From Lachnospiraceae bacterium (GTDB lineage Bacteria > Bacillota > Clostridia > Lachnospirales > Lachnospiraceae), in assembly GCA_017619295.1 (NCBI GenBank), contig JAFZSQ010000033.1, positions 50,272 through 114,271 on the forward strand: a stretch of DNA of 64,000 nucleotides. The letters run 5' to 3'. Under the pieces are notes generated by a model. That model searched no databases, was not told the DNA's origin, and saw only the letters and a list, made by a program, of their open reading frames with translations. A program made the position numbers and the translations under genes. Numbering within the stretch: the first letter of the stretch is position 1; the number at the start of each line of letters is the position of its first letter. Below, in pieces: positions 34,964 through 42,905 of this stretch.

Positions 34964-35866
34964 TTACTCTTTTACCGCACCGGTCATAATACCGTCTACG
35001 AAGTACTTCTGAATGAAAGGATACAAGAAGATGATGGGTCCGATGGTAATCATGGTAACCGCCATCTTAACTGTCTCTGAAGGAAGCTTGATGTTTGCTG
35101 CTGCTCCTGCAGGAACACGTCCGCTTGAAATAGCGTTAACGTTTGACAGTATGTTGTATAAGAAGTACTGAAGCGGGAACTTGTCTCTGTCGTTGATGAA
35201 CATGAGAGCGTTCCACCAATCGTTCCAGTAGCCCAGTGCATACATAAGACCTACAGTAAGCATTGCTGTCTTACAAAGAGGAATAGCAATTGATACGTAA
35301 ATCTTCATGTAGCTTGCACCGTCAATCTTCGCTGACTCATAAAGGGACTGAGGAACCGCATCGAAGTAGGTTCTCATAAGGAACATGCTCCATACGGAGA
35401 ACATAGTAGGAAGAACAAGTCCCGCATATGAGTCTGTCAGGTGATACCAGTTGGTACATACGTAATACCAGGGAATCAAACCTGCGGAGAAGATGATTGT
35501 AAAGTTACAAATGTAAGCTATCTGGTTTCTGTATTTCAAAGCTCTGATTGAAAGAGCGAATGAAATCATACTTGTAATAATCATTGAAAGCGCTGTTCCG
35601 ACGATTGTTACGCAAATTGTTACCACATAGGAACGAAGGATTCTTGTTCCACTGTGGGCAAACAGATAAAGGTAAGTATCTGTTGAGAAATCCTGAGGTA
35701 AAACTGAGTATCCATACTTTGTAACCGCTGTGTTGTCTGAGAATGATACGCTAAGTACCATTACCAGAGGATACAGGCAGGCAATTGCAAGGAATGCAAT
35801 TAGGAAGTATGCAAAAGCTTTTACCCAAAAGTCTGCGGAGAATGCTTTGGTTTTTCTTCTGGTCAT
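34964..35866 (-). CDS. Sugar ABC permease, LplC/YtcP type
   Basis: A 300-residue inner-membrane subunit with six helices. The EAA loop, where the ATPase docks, is visible as LYESAKIDGASYMKIYVSIAIPLCK near residue 180. The N-terminus (KAFAYFLIAFLAIACLYPLVMVLSVSFS) fits MalG-type CUT1 permeases. It forms the heterodimer with the LplB-type permease encoded just upstream. The start overlaps the upstream stop as TAATG. Confidence 0.93.
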   Translation of the reverse strand: MTRRKTKAFSADFWVKAFAYFLIAFLAIACLYPLVMVLSVSFSDNTAVTKYGYSVLPQDFSTDTYLYLFAHSGTRILRSYVVTICVTIVGTALSMIITSMISFALSIRALKYRNQIAYICNFTIIFSAGLIPWYYVCTNWYHLTDSYAGLVLPTMFSVWSMFLMRTYFDAVPQSLYESAKIDGASYMKIYVSIAIPLCKTAMLTVGLMYALGYWNDWWNALMFINDRDKFPLQYFLYNILSNVNAISSGRVPAGAAANIKLPSETVKMAVTMITIGPIIFLYPFIQKYFVDGIMTGAVKE

Positions 35867-36774
35867 TAGAACAAGCCCTCCCCTTCATTAACTTTCTTGG
35901 CAAGCTTGTTGGAAAGCGTTACCAGGATGAGTCCCATTACTGACTGGAACAAACCGATTGCTGTGGTGTATGAGAATCCTAAGGATCTCATTGCCGAGTA
36001 AACGTATGTATCGATAACCGCTACCTCATCATAGAGGAGTGAGTTGTTACCAACGATACCGTAAATCATACCGAAGTCACCGAAGAAGATACGTCCGATG
36101 GATAAAAGTGAAAGAACAACAACGGTAGGCTTGATAAGAGGTAAGGTAATGTGGAGTATCTGCTGGAATCTGTTGGCTCCGTCTACTGATGCCGCATCGT
36201 AAAGTGAAGCATCGAAGTTGGTCATTGCTGCCATGTAGATAATGGAGTTATATCCTGCCCATTTCCAAACATCGGCTGTGATGATGATGGGCTTCCAGTA
36301 TTTCTTCTCTGCGTACCAGCGAATTATGTCGTGGCCGTTCTGAGAAAGAACTCTGTTGATCATACCTGTGTCTGTTGAAAAGAATGCGTATACGATGGCA
36401 CCAACTACTACCCATGAAAGGAAGTAGGGGAAGAACATCGCTGACTGAGTAACCTTCTTGAAGATCTTTCCTCTTACTTCGTTAAAGCAAATAGCGATTG
36501 TAATAGGAAGAATTGTTCCGAAGATTAATCCCCAGAAGTTGATTACCAAAGTGTTCTTGATAACCTTAAGTCCCATTCCTGTGGAACTTGTGAAGAAGTA
36601 CTTAAAGTTCTGAAGTCCTACGAACTCACTGCCGAAGATTCCGTCTTTAATGTTGTACTTCGTGAATGCCATCCAGATACCTGCCATGGGGATGTAGCAA
36701 AAAGCTAAAAGGAAAAGCAGGGCCGGGAGGCACATCATATACAGTTCTTTGTTTTTCTTAAATTCTTTTCTCAT
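35866..36774 (-). CDS. Sugar ABC permease, LplB type
   Basis: A 302-residue subunit with six helices. The EAA loop reads LYDAASVDGANRFQQILHITLPLIK near residue 200. LPALLFLLAFCYIPMAGIWMAFTKYN at the N-terminus is typical of LplB/MalF-like CUT1 permeases. I chose the ATG at 36774 because it overlaps the acyltransferase stop (ATGA); a TTG 12 bases earlier is possible but less likely. It pairs with the next gene to import an oligosaccharide. Confidence 0.93.
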   Translation of the reverse strand: MRKEFKKNKELYMMCLPALLFLLAFCYIPMAGIWMAFTKYNIKDGIFGSEFVGLQNFKYFFTSSTGMGLKVIKNTLVINFWGLIFGTILPITIAICFNEVRGKIFKKVTQSAMFFPYFLSWVVVGAIVYAFFSTDTGMINRVLSQNGHDIIRWYAEKKYWKPIIITADVWKWAGYNSIIYMAAMTNFDASLYDAASVDGANRFQQILHITLPLIKPTVVVLSLLSIGRIFFGDFGMIYGIVGNNSLLYDEVAVIDTYVYSAMRSLGFSYTTAIGLFQSVMGLILVTLSNKLAKKVNEGEGLF

Positions 36775-38144
36775 CTGTAGCCCCAAACTTTCATTGAATT
36801 GTAGAAATCTTCTTCATCTTCTTTTGTGAAATAAAACTCACCGTTCAAAGCTTCTTCTTTAAGAATCATCATTCCGGTGGTGCAGAATCTTCCACCTTCA
36901 AGTAAGAAGTCTCTTGCTCCCTTCTGAAGGGAAGTCTCGCAGGGATATTCGGTAACTATGTTATCCATATCTCTGTAAAGATGAATGTAAAGCATATGTC
37001 CGTTCTCGCCGTCGCTGTAGCGGAACATAAGATTCTGACAATTGGTAATGTTCTTATTCTTACCGATTATGAGTTCAAGTCTCTTGTCATAGAGCCAGCT
37101 GGAACTCCAGAAGCCCTTCATATCCAGTTCAGGGTAGTACTTAGCGAAGAACTCTAATGCAAGTCTCATTGAGTTCTGCATTCTCTCGGGTGTATATCCT
37201 TCACCTCCGGGAATGTGGAGAGCTATCAAATAGTCTCCTCTCTTAAGTACCTTCTCATACTCGGATTTCTTAATGGTAATCATCTTCTCCTCGGTGTAAC
37301 CGATGGGGTTCATGTAATTACCTGTAATCTCATCTTCTGTCTCGTTCTTAACTGTAACGAAGGTTCTTGGATCCTTTGCAGGTCTGGTTGCAAGTACATG
37401 TCCGGAGTTGGGGTCGTACTCTTTCTCCTCTTTAACCTCTTCGTCTACTTCAGGCTCATCCCACTCTTCGGATACCTTCCACTTAAGGACCTGACCCTCT
37501 GAGTCGTAAATGTTCCCTGCATCGTTAAGAGCGATTACCTTGCCGGTGGTTTTGTTTCTGTACATTTCAAAACCTTCGCCGTGCTCATAAGGTATAAATA
37601 AGAATCTGTCCAAAAGGAAGATAGTCAATGTGTAGAAGTTCATCTTCCAGGGCATATCAAGGACATCAATCTTACCTGTTTCTATATATCTCTTAAGCTG
37701 ATCTCTGAGCATTCTGTGAGGAATGTCTTCATAATAATGTTCGGGAATTCCTCTTCTGTCCATTTCCTTCTTGGAAACGGGTACACATGCAAGTAATACC
37801 AAAAAGCCGTATGCTTCGTTATATTTACCTAAGCAGTTGGGCATCAGCTCAGTGTAATTGTCAATGTCGTACTTGTTTCGCATTGAGCACATGTCCCATA
37901 CAAAGAACTTGGAGAAGTTAAGGACTGTCTCATCGCCTTCTATAGCTGCCAGGGCTTCGTCGAGGTACTGCTTCTTATCTTCAGGTAAGTTGTAAGGAGC
38001 GAGTAATTTCTCGTACCAATCCTTGGGTATTAACTCTTTAGAGTCATCGGGCTCATATAAGGAAAAAGCTTCTTCAAACCCCTTGGGAAGCTTTCTCATC
38101 CCCATATAATCAAGAATTTCTTGATATTCTCGATTCTGTTTCAT
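36771..38144 (-). CDS. Putative acyltransferase, NAT_N/GNAT_C type
   Basis: A 457-residue soluble protein. The C-terminal third (GDYLIALHIPGGEGYTPERM, ALEFFAKYYPELDMKGFWSSSWLYD, NCQNLMFRYS) matches the GNAT-like C-terminal domain of acyltransferases that also carry an N-acyltransferase N-terminal domain (about residues 1-170). A charged insert lies between (about 215-275). The reaction and acyl acceptor are unknown. It is the first gene of the importer operon, just after a strong promoter; the ATG at 38144 follows GAGGAAAACT. Its position suggests modification, for example acetylation or deacylation, of the imported sugar, but this is inference. I matched the family by eye, with no search run. 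Confidence 0.6.
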   Translation of the reverse strand: MKQNREYQEILDYMGMRKLPKGFEEAFSLYEPDDSKELIPKDWYEKLLAPYNLPEDKKQYLDEALAAIEGDETVLNFSKFFVWDMCSMRNKYDIDNYTELMPNCLGKYNEAYGFLVLLACVPVSKKEMDRRGIPEHYYEDIPHRMLRDQLKRYIETGKIDVLDMPWKMNFYTLTIFLLDRFLFIPYEHGEGFEMYRNKTTGKVIALNDAGNIYDSEGQVLKWKVSEEWDEPEVDEEVKEEKEYDPNSGHVLATRPAKDPRTFVTVKNETEDEITGNYMNPIGYTEEKMITIKKSEYEKVLKRGDYLIALHIPGGEGYTPERMQNSMRLALEFFAKYYPELDMKGFWSSSWLYDKRLELIIGKNKNITNCQNLMFRYSDGENGHMLYIHLYRDMDNIVTEYPCETSLQKGARDFLLEGGRFCTTGMMILKEEALNGEFYFTKEDEEDFYNSMKVWGYR

Positions 38145-38170
38145 AGTTTTCCTCGTTTTGTTTACATTTT

Positions 38171-38190
38171 GTTTCGTTTGTTGCGTAACC
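38171..38190. promoter_or_regulatory. Probable LacI operator downstream of the acyltransferase promoter
   Basis: Half-sites GTTTCGT (38171-38177) and GTTGCGT (38180-38186) lie immediately after the -10 box, where a bound repressor would block transcription. The same GTTKCGT half-sites recur at 40017-40035 and 40141-40159. A third, weaker group lies at 38283-38317. Confidence 0.5.
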
Positions 38191-38219
38191 ATAATAACAC
38201 TATTTTTTGTGCTATTCAA
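38191..38219 (-). promoter_or_regulatory. Promoter of the acyltransferase-importer operon
   Basis: On the minus strand TTGAAT (38219-38214) and TATTAT (38196-38191) are separated by 17 bp. About 56 bp covering this -35 and the sequence upstream (38214-38269) is nearly identical to 40059-40114. That includes TTGTG-N7-CACAA (38252-38268) and the run TTTTGCTAATTTTG. Confidence 0.8.
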
Positions 38220-38319
38220 TGTGGGTTTTTGCTAATTTTGCATATTCATTTTTGTGAAAAAAGCACAATCGTGTTTTTTCCGGTTACGTTCTCGTGTTGC
38301 GTGAATGATGAAACAACAA

Positions 38320-38384
38320 TGTGCAAAATGGGGACAGGCCCCAAACTGCACCGTGCAATTTGGGGCCTGTCCCCATTTTGCACA
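38320..38384. repeat. REP-like palindrome, copy A (two units head to head)
   Basis: Two 32-bp arms flank a single central base with one mismatch, giving an almost perfect 65-bp palindrome. Each arm is itself a unit of the form GTGCAA-n-TGGGGACAGGCCCC-n-TGCAC. Related units occur at 44549-44607 and 63777-63805. It lies between the binding-protein terminator and the far-upstream regulatory sites of the acyltransferase operon. The pattern resembles REP elements linked to RAYT transposases; none is in the window. Confidence 0.8.
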
Positions 38385-38390
38385 TAAATA

Positions 38391-38420
38391 AAAAAGGGCG
38401 GAGGAATGAATCCTCCGTCC
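38391..38420 (-). terminator. Terminator of binding-protein copy 2
   Basis: GGGCGGAGGA (38396-38405) pairs with TCCTCCGTCC (38411-38420), one mismatch. On the minus strand it is followed by TTTTTT (38395 downward). It lies 33 bases after the stop codon at 38453. Confidence 0.8.
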
Positions 38421-38452
38421 TTCTTATGTAGGGCAAAAAATACCGGGTCGTC

Positions 38453-39946
38453 TTAGTGCTGGTGACCGTTTGCTGCGAAGTACTCGTCAAGCTGACGCTG
38501 AACTTCTGCTACGTACTCATCGATACCTGCGTCCTTAAGCTCCTGAAGAGCTACGGGATAGTTCTCGTCAAAATCAACATAACCGTAAAGGATGGGTCCC
38601 AATCTGTTCTGAAGAACTTCGTTTACGTTGGTCTCAATCTCAAGAACCTTTGAGTTGTCGAAGTGGAAAGCAATTACATCTGATGTCTTGGCATCATCAT
38701 CCCAGTGTGAGTACATCTCAATGAACTCATCAGATACATCTGAAGGGAAGATTGTGTAGTTTGCGTTTCTGAACATCCACTCATAGAAGTAACCTTCGAA
38801 TGCGGGATCCTTAAGAACCAGTCTGTCGTTCTCGATTGTGTAGTTCTCGCCTTCGGGTCCATATAAGCAGAAGAGGTAGTTGTCCTGGCTCTTGTATAAC
38901 CAGTTAACGAACTTAAGAGCTCCTGCAGGGTTCTTAGCGCAGTAAGGAATCTGTAAACACTCACCGCCGCAAGCTGTGATGTACTTGTCAGCTTCGGGGT
39001 TAAGGATGTATGACTTAAGAACTGCATCGGGTGCATTCTGACGAACAGCACCAATCTGCTCGTTCTCTTTTCCGAGTGAGCCTTCTACCCAAAGATATGT
39101 ACCCTGCTGTAAACGGTACTCTCTCTCTGAGTACTTGGTTGTAAGTTCTTCTCTGTAGAGACCCTGCTCATACATGCTTCTGTTGAACTCAGCAACCTTT
39201 TTAAACGCATCTGTTTCAAAATAACTGTAAGCCTTGTGTGTCTCCTCGCCGTAAACTACCGACTCAGCGTATGCACACCATGTTAACTGCTCATCTTCGA
39301 ATGCTCTTGTTAAGGGCTTGAAAATAACGTCTGCAGGTCCGTTCATTTCAGGGCACTGCTCAGCGGCTCTCTTTGCAAACTCTCTTAAATCTTCGGGAGT
39401 TTTAACTTCTGTCATGCCTACTTTTTCAAGGATATCCTGTCTTAAGCAAACGAACTGAAGCATGCAGCTTGAAGGAGCGTAAGCTGAAGGAATACCGTAC
39501 TGAACGCCGTTAACTACGCCGCCTGCCATCTGTGACTCAGGAATAACCTTAAGCATATCCTGGCAGTTCTCTTTAATAAGGTCGTCCAGAGGCTGGCACT
39601 GTGTCTTGTTAACTCGGGTTGCAAGGTCTGACATACCGTCCCAGTAAAGGTCAACGGTTTCGCCGGCTGAAAGCATTACTTCTTTCTGCTCCCAGTACTG
39701 ATCCCAGCCCTTGTAAATGAGCTTAAGGTTGATGCCGATTTCCTCATTAAGGCGAGGATTCAGCTGATTGTCGATGAAGTTCTCCATCGCATCGGTCTCC
39801 TCACCGGGATAGAGCATAACCACTTCCTCGATTTCACCTGATGAAGCTGAACCTGATGAAGCTGCAGCTCCATTTGTTCCGCCACATCCTGCAAGACATG
39901 AAACAGCCATTGCAGCAGCGAGGAACACTGATAACTTTTTCTTCAT
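38453..39946 (-). CDS. LplA-type solute-binding lipoprotein (copy 2)
   Basis: A 497-residue lipoprotein with lipobox LAGC (Cys21) and the same layout as the protein at 33342-34883. Long runs are identical or nearly so, such as MLYPGEETDAMENFI, IYKGWDQYWEQK, SQCQPLDDLI-like TQCQPLDDLIKENC, and the C-terminal DEYVAEVQRQLDE. Residues that differ cluster in the linker and in a few loops, so the two may bind different sugars. It is a monocistronic unit with its own promoter, operator and terminator, divergent from the LacI regulator. Confidence 0.92.
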   Translation of the reverse strand: MKKKLSVFLAAAMAVSCLAGCGGTNGAAASSGSASSGEIEEVVMLYPGEETDAMENFIDNQLNPRLNEEIGINLKLIYKGWDQYWEQKEVMLSAGETVDLYWDGMSDLATRVNKTQCQPLDDLIKENCQDMLKVIPESQMAGGVVNGVQYGIPSAYAPSSCMLQFVCLRQDILEKVGMTEVKTPEDLREFAKRAAEQCPEMNGPADVIFKPLTRAFEDEQLTWCAYAESVVYGEETHKAYSYFETDAFKKVAEFNRSMYEQGLYREELTTKYSEREYRLQQGTYLWVEGSLGKENEQIGAVRQNAPDAVLKSYILNPEADKYITACGGECLQIPYCAKNPAGALKFVNWLYKSQDNYLFCLYGPEGENYTIENDRLVLKDPAFEGYFYEWMFRNANYTIFPSDVSDEFIEMYSHWDDDAKTSDVIAFHFDNSKVLEIETNVNEVLQNRLGPILYGYVDFDENYPVALQELKDAGIDEYVAEVQRQLDEYFAANGHQH

Positions 39947-40016
39947 TTAAGAAGTCCCCCTTTTACATAGGATATAGTTTTTGTTGCATAGATTCAACAC
40001 GTCAAAGGTGCTTTGT

Positions 40017-40035
40017 GTTGCGTCGTTGCGTAAAC
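40017..40035. promoter_or_regulatory. Probable LacI operator downstream of the binding-protein promoter
   Basis: The sequence GTTGCGTCGTTGCGTAAAC contains two GTTGCGT half-sites 8 bp apart, starting right after the -10 box of the binding-protein promoter. The position and half-sites match those at 38171-38190. Confidence 0.5.
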
Positions 40036-40064
40036 ATCATATCAATTATTATATCGTTATTCAA
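40036..40064 (-). promoter_or_regulatory. Promoter of binding-protein copy 2
   Basis: TTGAAT (40064-40059) and TATGAT (40041-40036) are 17 bp apart on the minus strand. The block from 40059 to 40114 is nearly the same as 38214-38269, including TTGTG-N7-CACAA at 40097-40113. Confidence 0.8.
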
Positions 40065-40140
40065 TGGCGTGTTTTGCTAATTTTGACATGTTATTTTTGT
40101 GAAAAAAGCACAATGCTCTCCTTTATATTTTATGAAATCT

Positions 40141-40159
40141 GTTGCGTTGACAACGAAAC
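40141..40159. promoter_or_regulatory. Palindromic operator overlapping the lacI-type gene promoter
   Basis: GTTGCGTTGACAACGAAAC is a palindrome of the form GTTKCGTTG-W-CAACGMAAC, matching its own reverse complement at 16 of 19 positions. It covers the -35 box at 40147-40152, so it would give autoregulation. Its centre is 124 bp from the operator centred at 40026. Confidence 0.6.
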
Positions 40160-40175
40160 AAGCAGGGTGTATCAT
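40147..40175 (+). promoter_or_regulatory. Promoter of the LacI-family regulator gene
   Basis: TTGACA (40147-40152) and TATCAT (40170-40175) are spaced by 17 bp. A second TTGACA at 40180 lacks a -10 at good spacing (TTTTAT 18 bp away is weaker). Confidence 0.65.
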
Positions 40176-40235
40176 TACGTTGACAAGAAAAGGGATTGTC
40201 TCGTTTTATATTTTTGTTAATCACGGGGACGAAAC

Positions 40236-41267
40236 ATGAGTACAATTAGAGATGTCGCTGCTTTGGCCAATGTCTCTGCAGCAACGGTATCCAGGGTAAT
40301 AAACCACGATACAAAATACAAAATGACAGACGAAACCATAGAGAGAGTTTGGAAAGCTGTGGCAGAGCTTAACTACAAGGCTCCCACTTCTTCTCAGGAA
40401 CAGATGAGTTACGTTCAGAAGTCTCTCCCCGGTAATCAGGCTGTCCATAAGATCGGATGTATCCTTAACGTTCGTGGCGGCAAGTACACAGACCCCTACT
40501 ATCTCGCCATTCTTTCAGGCTTCGAGAAGTCTGTAATGGAGAAGGGTTACGAGATATCCTTTATAAGAACCAACGAAGAATTGGAGAATCCTCTTATTCT
40601 TTATAAGACATTCGATGAACCGGTCAGCGGAATCATCATTATGAACACCCTGACTGATGACACTTTCAATTTTATTAAGAAGAAAACACCTTTCATTGTT
40701 GGTATAGACACAGATCATACCGATATAGATAATGTAGCTTATGATCACTACGCTGCTTCCTTCATGGCAGTTAAGCATCTTAAGGAGTGCGGCTATAAGA
40801 GAATAGGCTTCATCGGAGGCTCAGGTGCGGCAATGAAGACCAGCCGTCGTTTCAACGGTTATTATGCAGCTCTCCACTCTTTCGATTTGGAGTTTAATCC
40901 CGATTGGATTCTGGCAAGTAACTGGGACGAGGAAGAATGCGCCGAGGCAGTAAGGAATGCTTACAAGGCCGGCAAACTTCCGGATGCGTTCTTTGTAGCC
41001 AGTGACCTTATGGCCATCGGAGCTTTAAGAACTCTCTTCGATTTGGGAATCTCGGTTCCCGAGGAAATGGGTGTAGTTGGACTTTCAAACATTGAAATAT
41101 CCAAATACTCCAACCCTCCTCTTACAACAATTGCACTGCCCATTCACGAAATGGGACAGGTTGCAGCCAACGTGTTGTTTGACAGACTTTCGGGTGATAC
41201 CACCCCCACAAAGGTTGTCACACTTCCATCCACATTACTTAAGCGTTCAAGTACTTTATCGAAATAA
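40236..41267 (+). CDS. LacI/GalR-family transcriptional regulator of the carbohydrate locus
   Basis: A 343-residue regulator. The N-terminal helix-turn-helix reads STIRDVAALANVSAATVSRVIN, followed by the hinge (ELNYK) and a sugar-binding periplasmic-like domain (about residues 65-340). GFIGGSGAAMKTSRRFNGYYAAL is the usual domain-closing segment. GVVGLSNIEISKYSNPPLTTI and the C-terminal LLKRSSTL are typical ends. It is divergent from binding-protein copy 2 and shares palindromic sites with both locus promoters, so it almost surely controls them. Its linker (SSQEQMSYVQKSLPGNQAVHK) is longer than in LacI. A GGGGA ribosome site lies 6 nt upstream of the ATG. Confidence 0.93.
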   Translation: MSTIRDVAALANVSAATVSRVINHDTKYKMTDETIERVWKAVAELNYKAPTSSQEQMSYVQKSLPGNQAVHKIGCILNVRGGKYTDPYYLAILSGFEKSVMEKGYEISFIRTNEELENPLILYKTFDEPVSGIIIMNTLTDDTFNFIKKKTPFIVGIDTDHTDIDNVAYDHYAASFMAVKHLKECGYKRIGFIGGSGAAMKTSRRFNGYYAALHSFDLEFNPDWILASNWDEEECAEAVRNAYKAGKLPDAFFVASDLMAIGALRTLFDLGISVPEEMGVVGLSNIEISKYSNPPLTTIALPIHEMGQVAANVLFDRLSGDTTPTKVVTLPSTLLKRSSTLSK

Positions 41268-41283
41268 TAATATCTCCCTAAGT

Positions 41284-41327
41284 AAAAAGCACAAGATATG
41301 GTTTAGACCCCATATCTTGTGCTTTTT
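41284..41327 (+). terminator. Terminator of the LacI-family gene
   Basis: A perfect 18-bp stem (41284-41301 with 41310-41327) around an 8-nt loop, ending in five T residues. Five A residues at the base of the left arm mean it could also act on the minus strand. Confidence 0.9.
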
Positions 41328-41330
41328 ATA

Positions 41331-41360
41331 TTGACTGTACACCATATATTCTGATATTAT
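41331..41360 (+). promoter_or_regulatory. Promoter of the purine permease gene
   Basis: TTGACT (41331-41336) and TATTAT (41355-41360) are spaced by 18 bp, 46 bases before the start codon. The short leader leaves no room for a purine riboswitch. Confidence 0.65.
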
Positions 41361-41406
41361 TGATACGGATTTGTTTATCCACTACATATTTCAGGAGGGT
41401 GTTTCA

Positions 41407-42843
41407 ATGTTTGAAAAGTTTTTTAAACTGAAGGAAAACGGCTCCGATGTTAAGACTGAGCTCATTGCAGGTTTGACAACCTTCATGACCATGGCTTACA
41501 TCATCGCTCTTAACCCCAACCTCTTAACAGGCTTTGGCGCTGAGGGCCCCGAGCTTTGGAACGGTGTTTTCCTTTCAACATGTATTGCATCTGCAATCGG
41601 TATGTTCTGTATGGCATTCCTTGCCAACAAGCCCTTTGCTCTTGCTCCCGGAATGGGTCTTAACTCATTCTTCGCAGTAGTTGTAGGAAACCTTGTGGCT
41701 ATCACAGGTTTGACCTACCTTGAGTGCTACCAGGCAGCACTTTGGATTATCTTAATCGAGGGTATTGTTTTCATCATCCTCTCCGTACTTAAAGTTCGCC
41801 AGAAGATTGTTGAAGCTATTCCCCTTTCCATCAGAATGGGAATCACTCCTGCCATCGGCCTTATGCTTATGAACATCGGCTTTGGCTCCAACGCAGGTAT
41901 CTACTCAGAGACAGGTGGTCCCTTCTACGCATTAAGAGATTTCTTCGGAGCTCTTACTCCTTCAGTAGCGCAGGATTCCATGGGATCAGGCTACGGCATG
42001 ATGGTTCTTACCGTAGTTACCATGTTCGTTGGTATTATCGCCATCGTTCTTTTAAGCCACAAGAAGGTTAAAGGCTCTGTTTTATTCGGAATGCTGATTG
42101 CTTCAATTGTTTACTGGGTTGGAGAGGCTGTATTTTTTGCCACAAATCCTTTCGCATCACTTGCAACAGCTTCATGGCTGCCTCCTTTCAAGGATATGGC
42201 ATCCACCACACTCTTTAAATTCAACGGAACAACATGGTCCAACTTCGTTGATATCGGCTGGTTCACAGTATTGACTCTCATAGTCACCTTCTGTATCATC
42301 GATATGTTCGATACCATCGGAACCCTTGTGGGAACAGCCGAGAGAGCAGGAATGCTTGATAAGGACGGCAACATGCCTCAGATGAAGGAAGCTCTTCTTT
42401 CAGACGCTATCGGTACAGTTGCAGGTGCTTGCACAGGTACTTCCACAGTTACAACATTCGTTGAATCCGCATCAGGTGTTGAGGAAGGCGGACGTACAGG
42501 TCTTACCGCTCTTACAACCGGATTCCTTTTCCTTGCATGTATGTTCATTTCTCCCATTGCCGGAGTTATTCCTCCCGCAGCTACATCAGCAGCCCTCATC
42601 TATGTCGGTGTATTGATGCTTTGCGGACTTAAGAATATCGATTTCTCAGATATTACACAGACCCTTCCCGTTTCCGTAATGCTTATCGCAATGCCTGTTT
42701 CAGGCTCCATCGGACACGGCATCGGCCTTGGTCTTATCTGCCACACCATCATCAAAGTCTTCACAGGAAAGGCTAAGGAAGTTTCCATTCTCACATATGT
42801 ACTCTCCCTTATCTTCCTGGTTAAGTTCTTCTTGGCTTTGTAA
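41407..42843 (+). CDS. AzgA/PbuG-type purine permease
   Basis: A 478-residue membrane protein with 12-14 helices, a proton symporter for adenine, guanine or hypoxanthine. Motifs include AGLTTFMTMAYIIALNP near residue 20, FALAPGMGLNSFFA, and the conserved FDTIGTLVGTAERAGMLD and GTSTVTTFVESASGVEEGGRTGLTAL of the AzgA group of the nucleobase-ascorbate superfamily. The ATG at 41407 has AGGAGGG 8 nt upstream; an earlier in-frame ATG lacks this. It is monocistronic, with its own promoter and terminator. Confidence 0.93.
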   Translation: MFEKFFKLKENGSDVKTELIAGLTTFMTMAYIIALNPNLLTGFGAEGPELWNGVFLSTCIASAIGMFCMAFLANKPFALAPGMGLNSFFAVVVGNLVAITGLTYLECYQAALWIILIEGIVFIILSVLKVRQKIVEAIPLSIRMGITPAIGLMLMNIGFGSNAGIYSETGGPFYALRDFFGALTPSVAQDSMGSGYGMMVLTVVTMFVGIIAIVLLSHKKVKGSVLFGMLIASIVYWVGEAVFFATNPFASLATASWLPPFKDMASTTLFKFNGTTWSNFVDIGWFTVLTLIVTFCIIDMFDTIGTLVGTAERAGMLDKDGNMPQMKEALLSDAIGTVAGACTGTSTVTTFVESASGVEEGGRTGLTALTTGFLFLACMFISPIAGVIPPAATSAALIYVGVLMLCGLKNIDFSDITQTLPVSVMLIAMPVSGSIGHGIGLGLICHTIIKVFTGKAKEVSILTYVLSLIFLVKFFLAL

Positions 42844-42872
42844 GGTTAACTTAAACAGTTCATGAATTAATG

Positions 42873-42903
42873 AAGGGCGGGCGCTTCGGCACCTGCCCTT
42901 TTT
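42873..42903. terminator. Terminator of the purine permease gene, probably bidirectional
   Basis: AAGGGCGGG (42873-42881) pairs with CCTGCCCTT (42892-42900), one G-T pair, followed by TTTT. The MocR-like gene ends just to the right on the other strand. Confidence 0.8.
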
Positions 42904-42905
42904 GT

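Noticed and set aside
41337-41406. A purine riboswitch ahead of the purine permease
   Set aside because: The leader between promoter and start codon is under 50 bases, too short for the aptamer and an expression platform.
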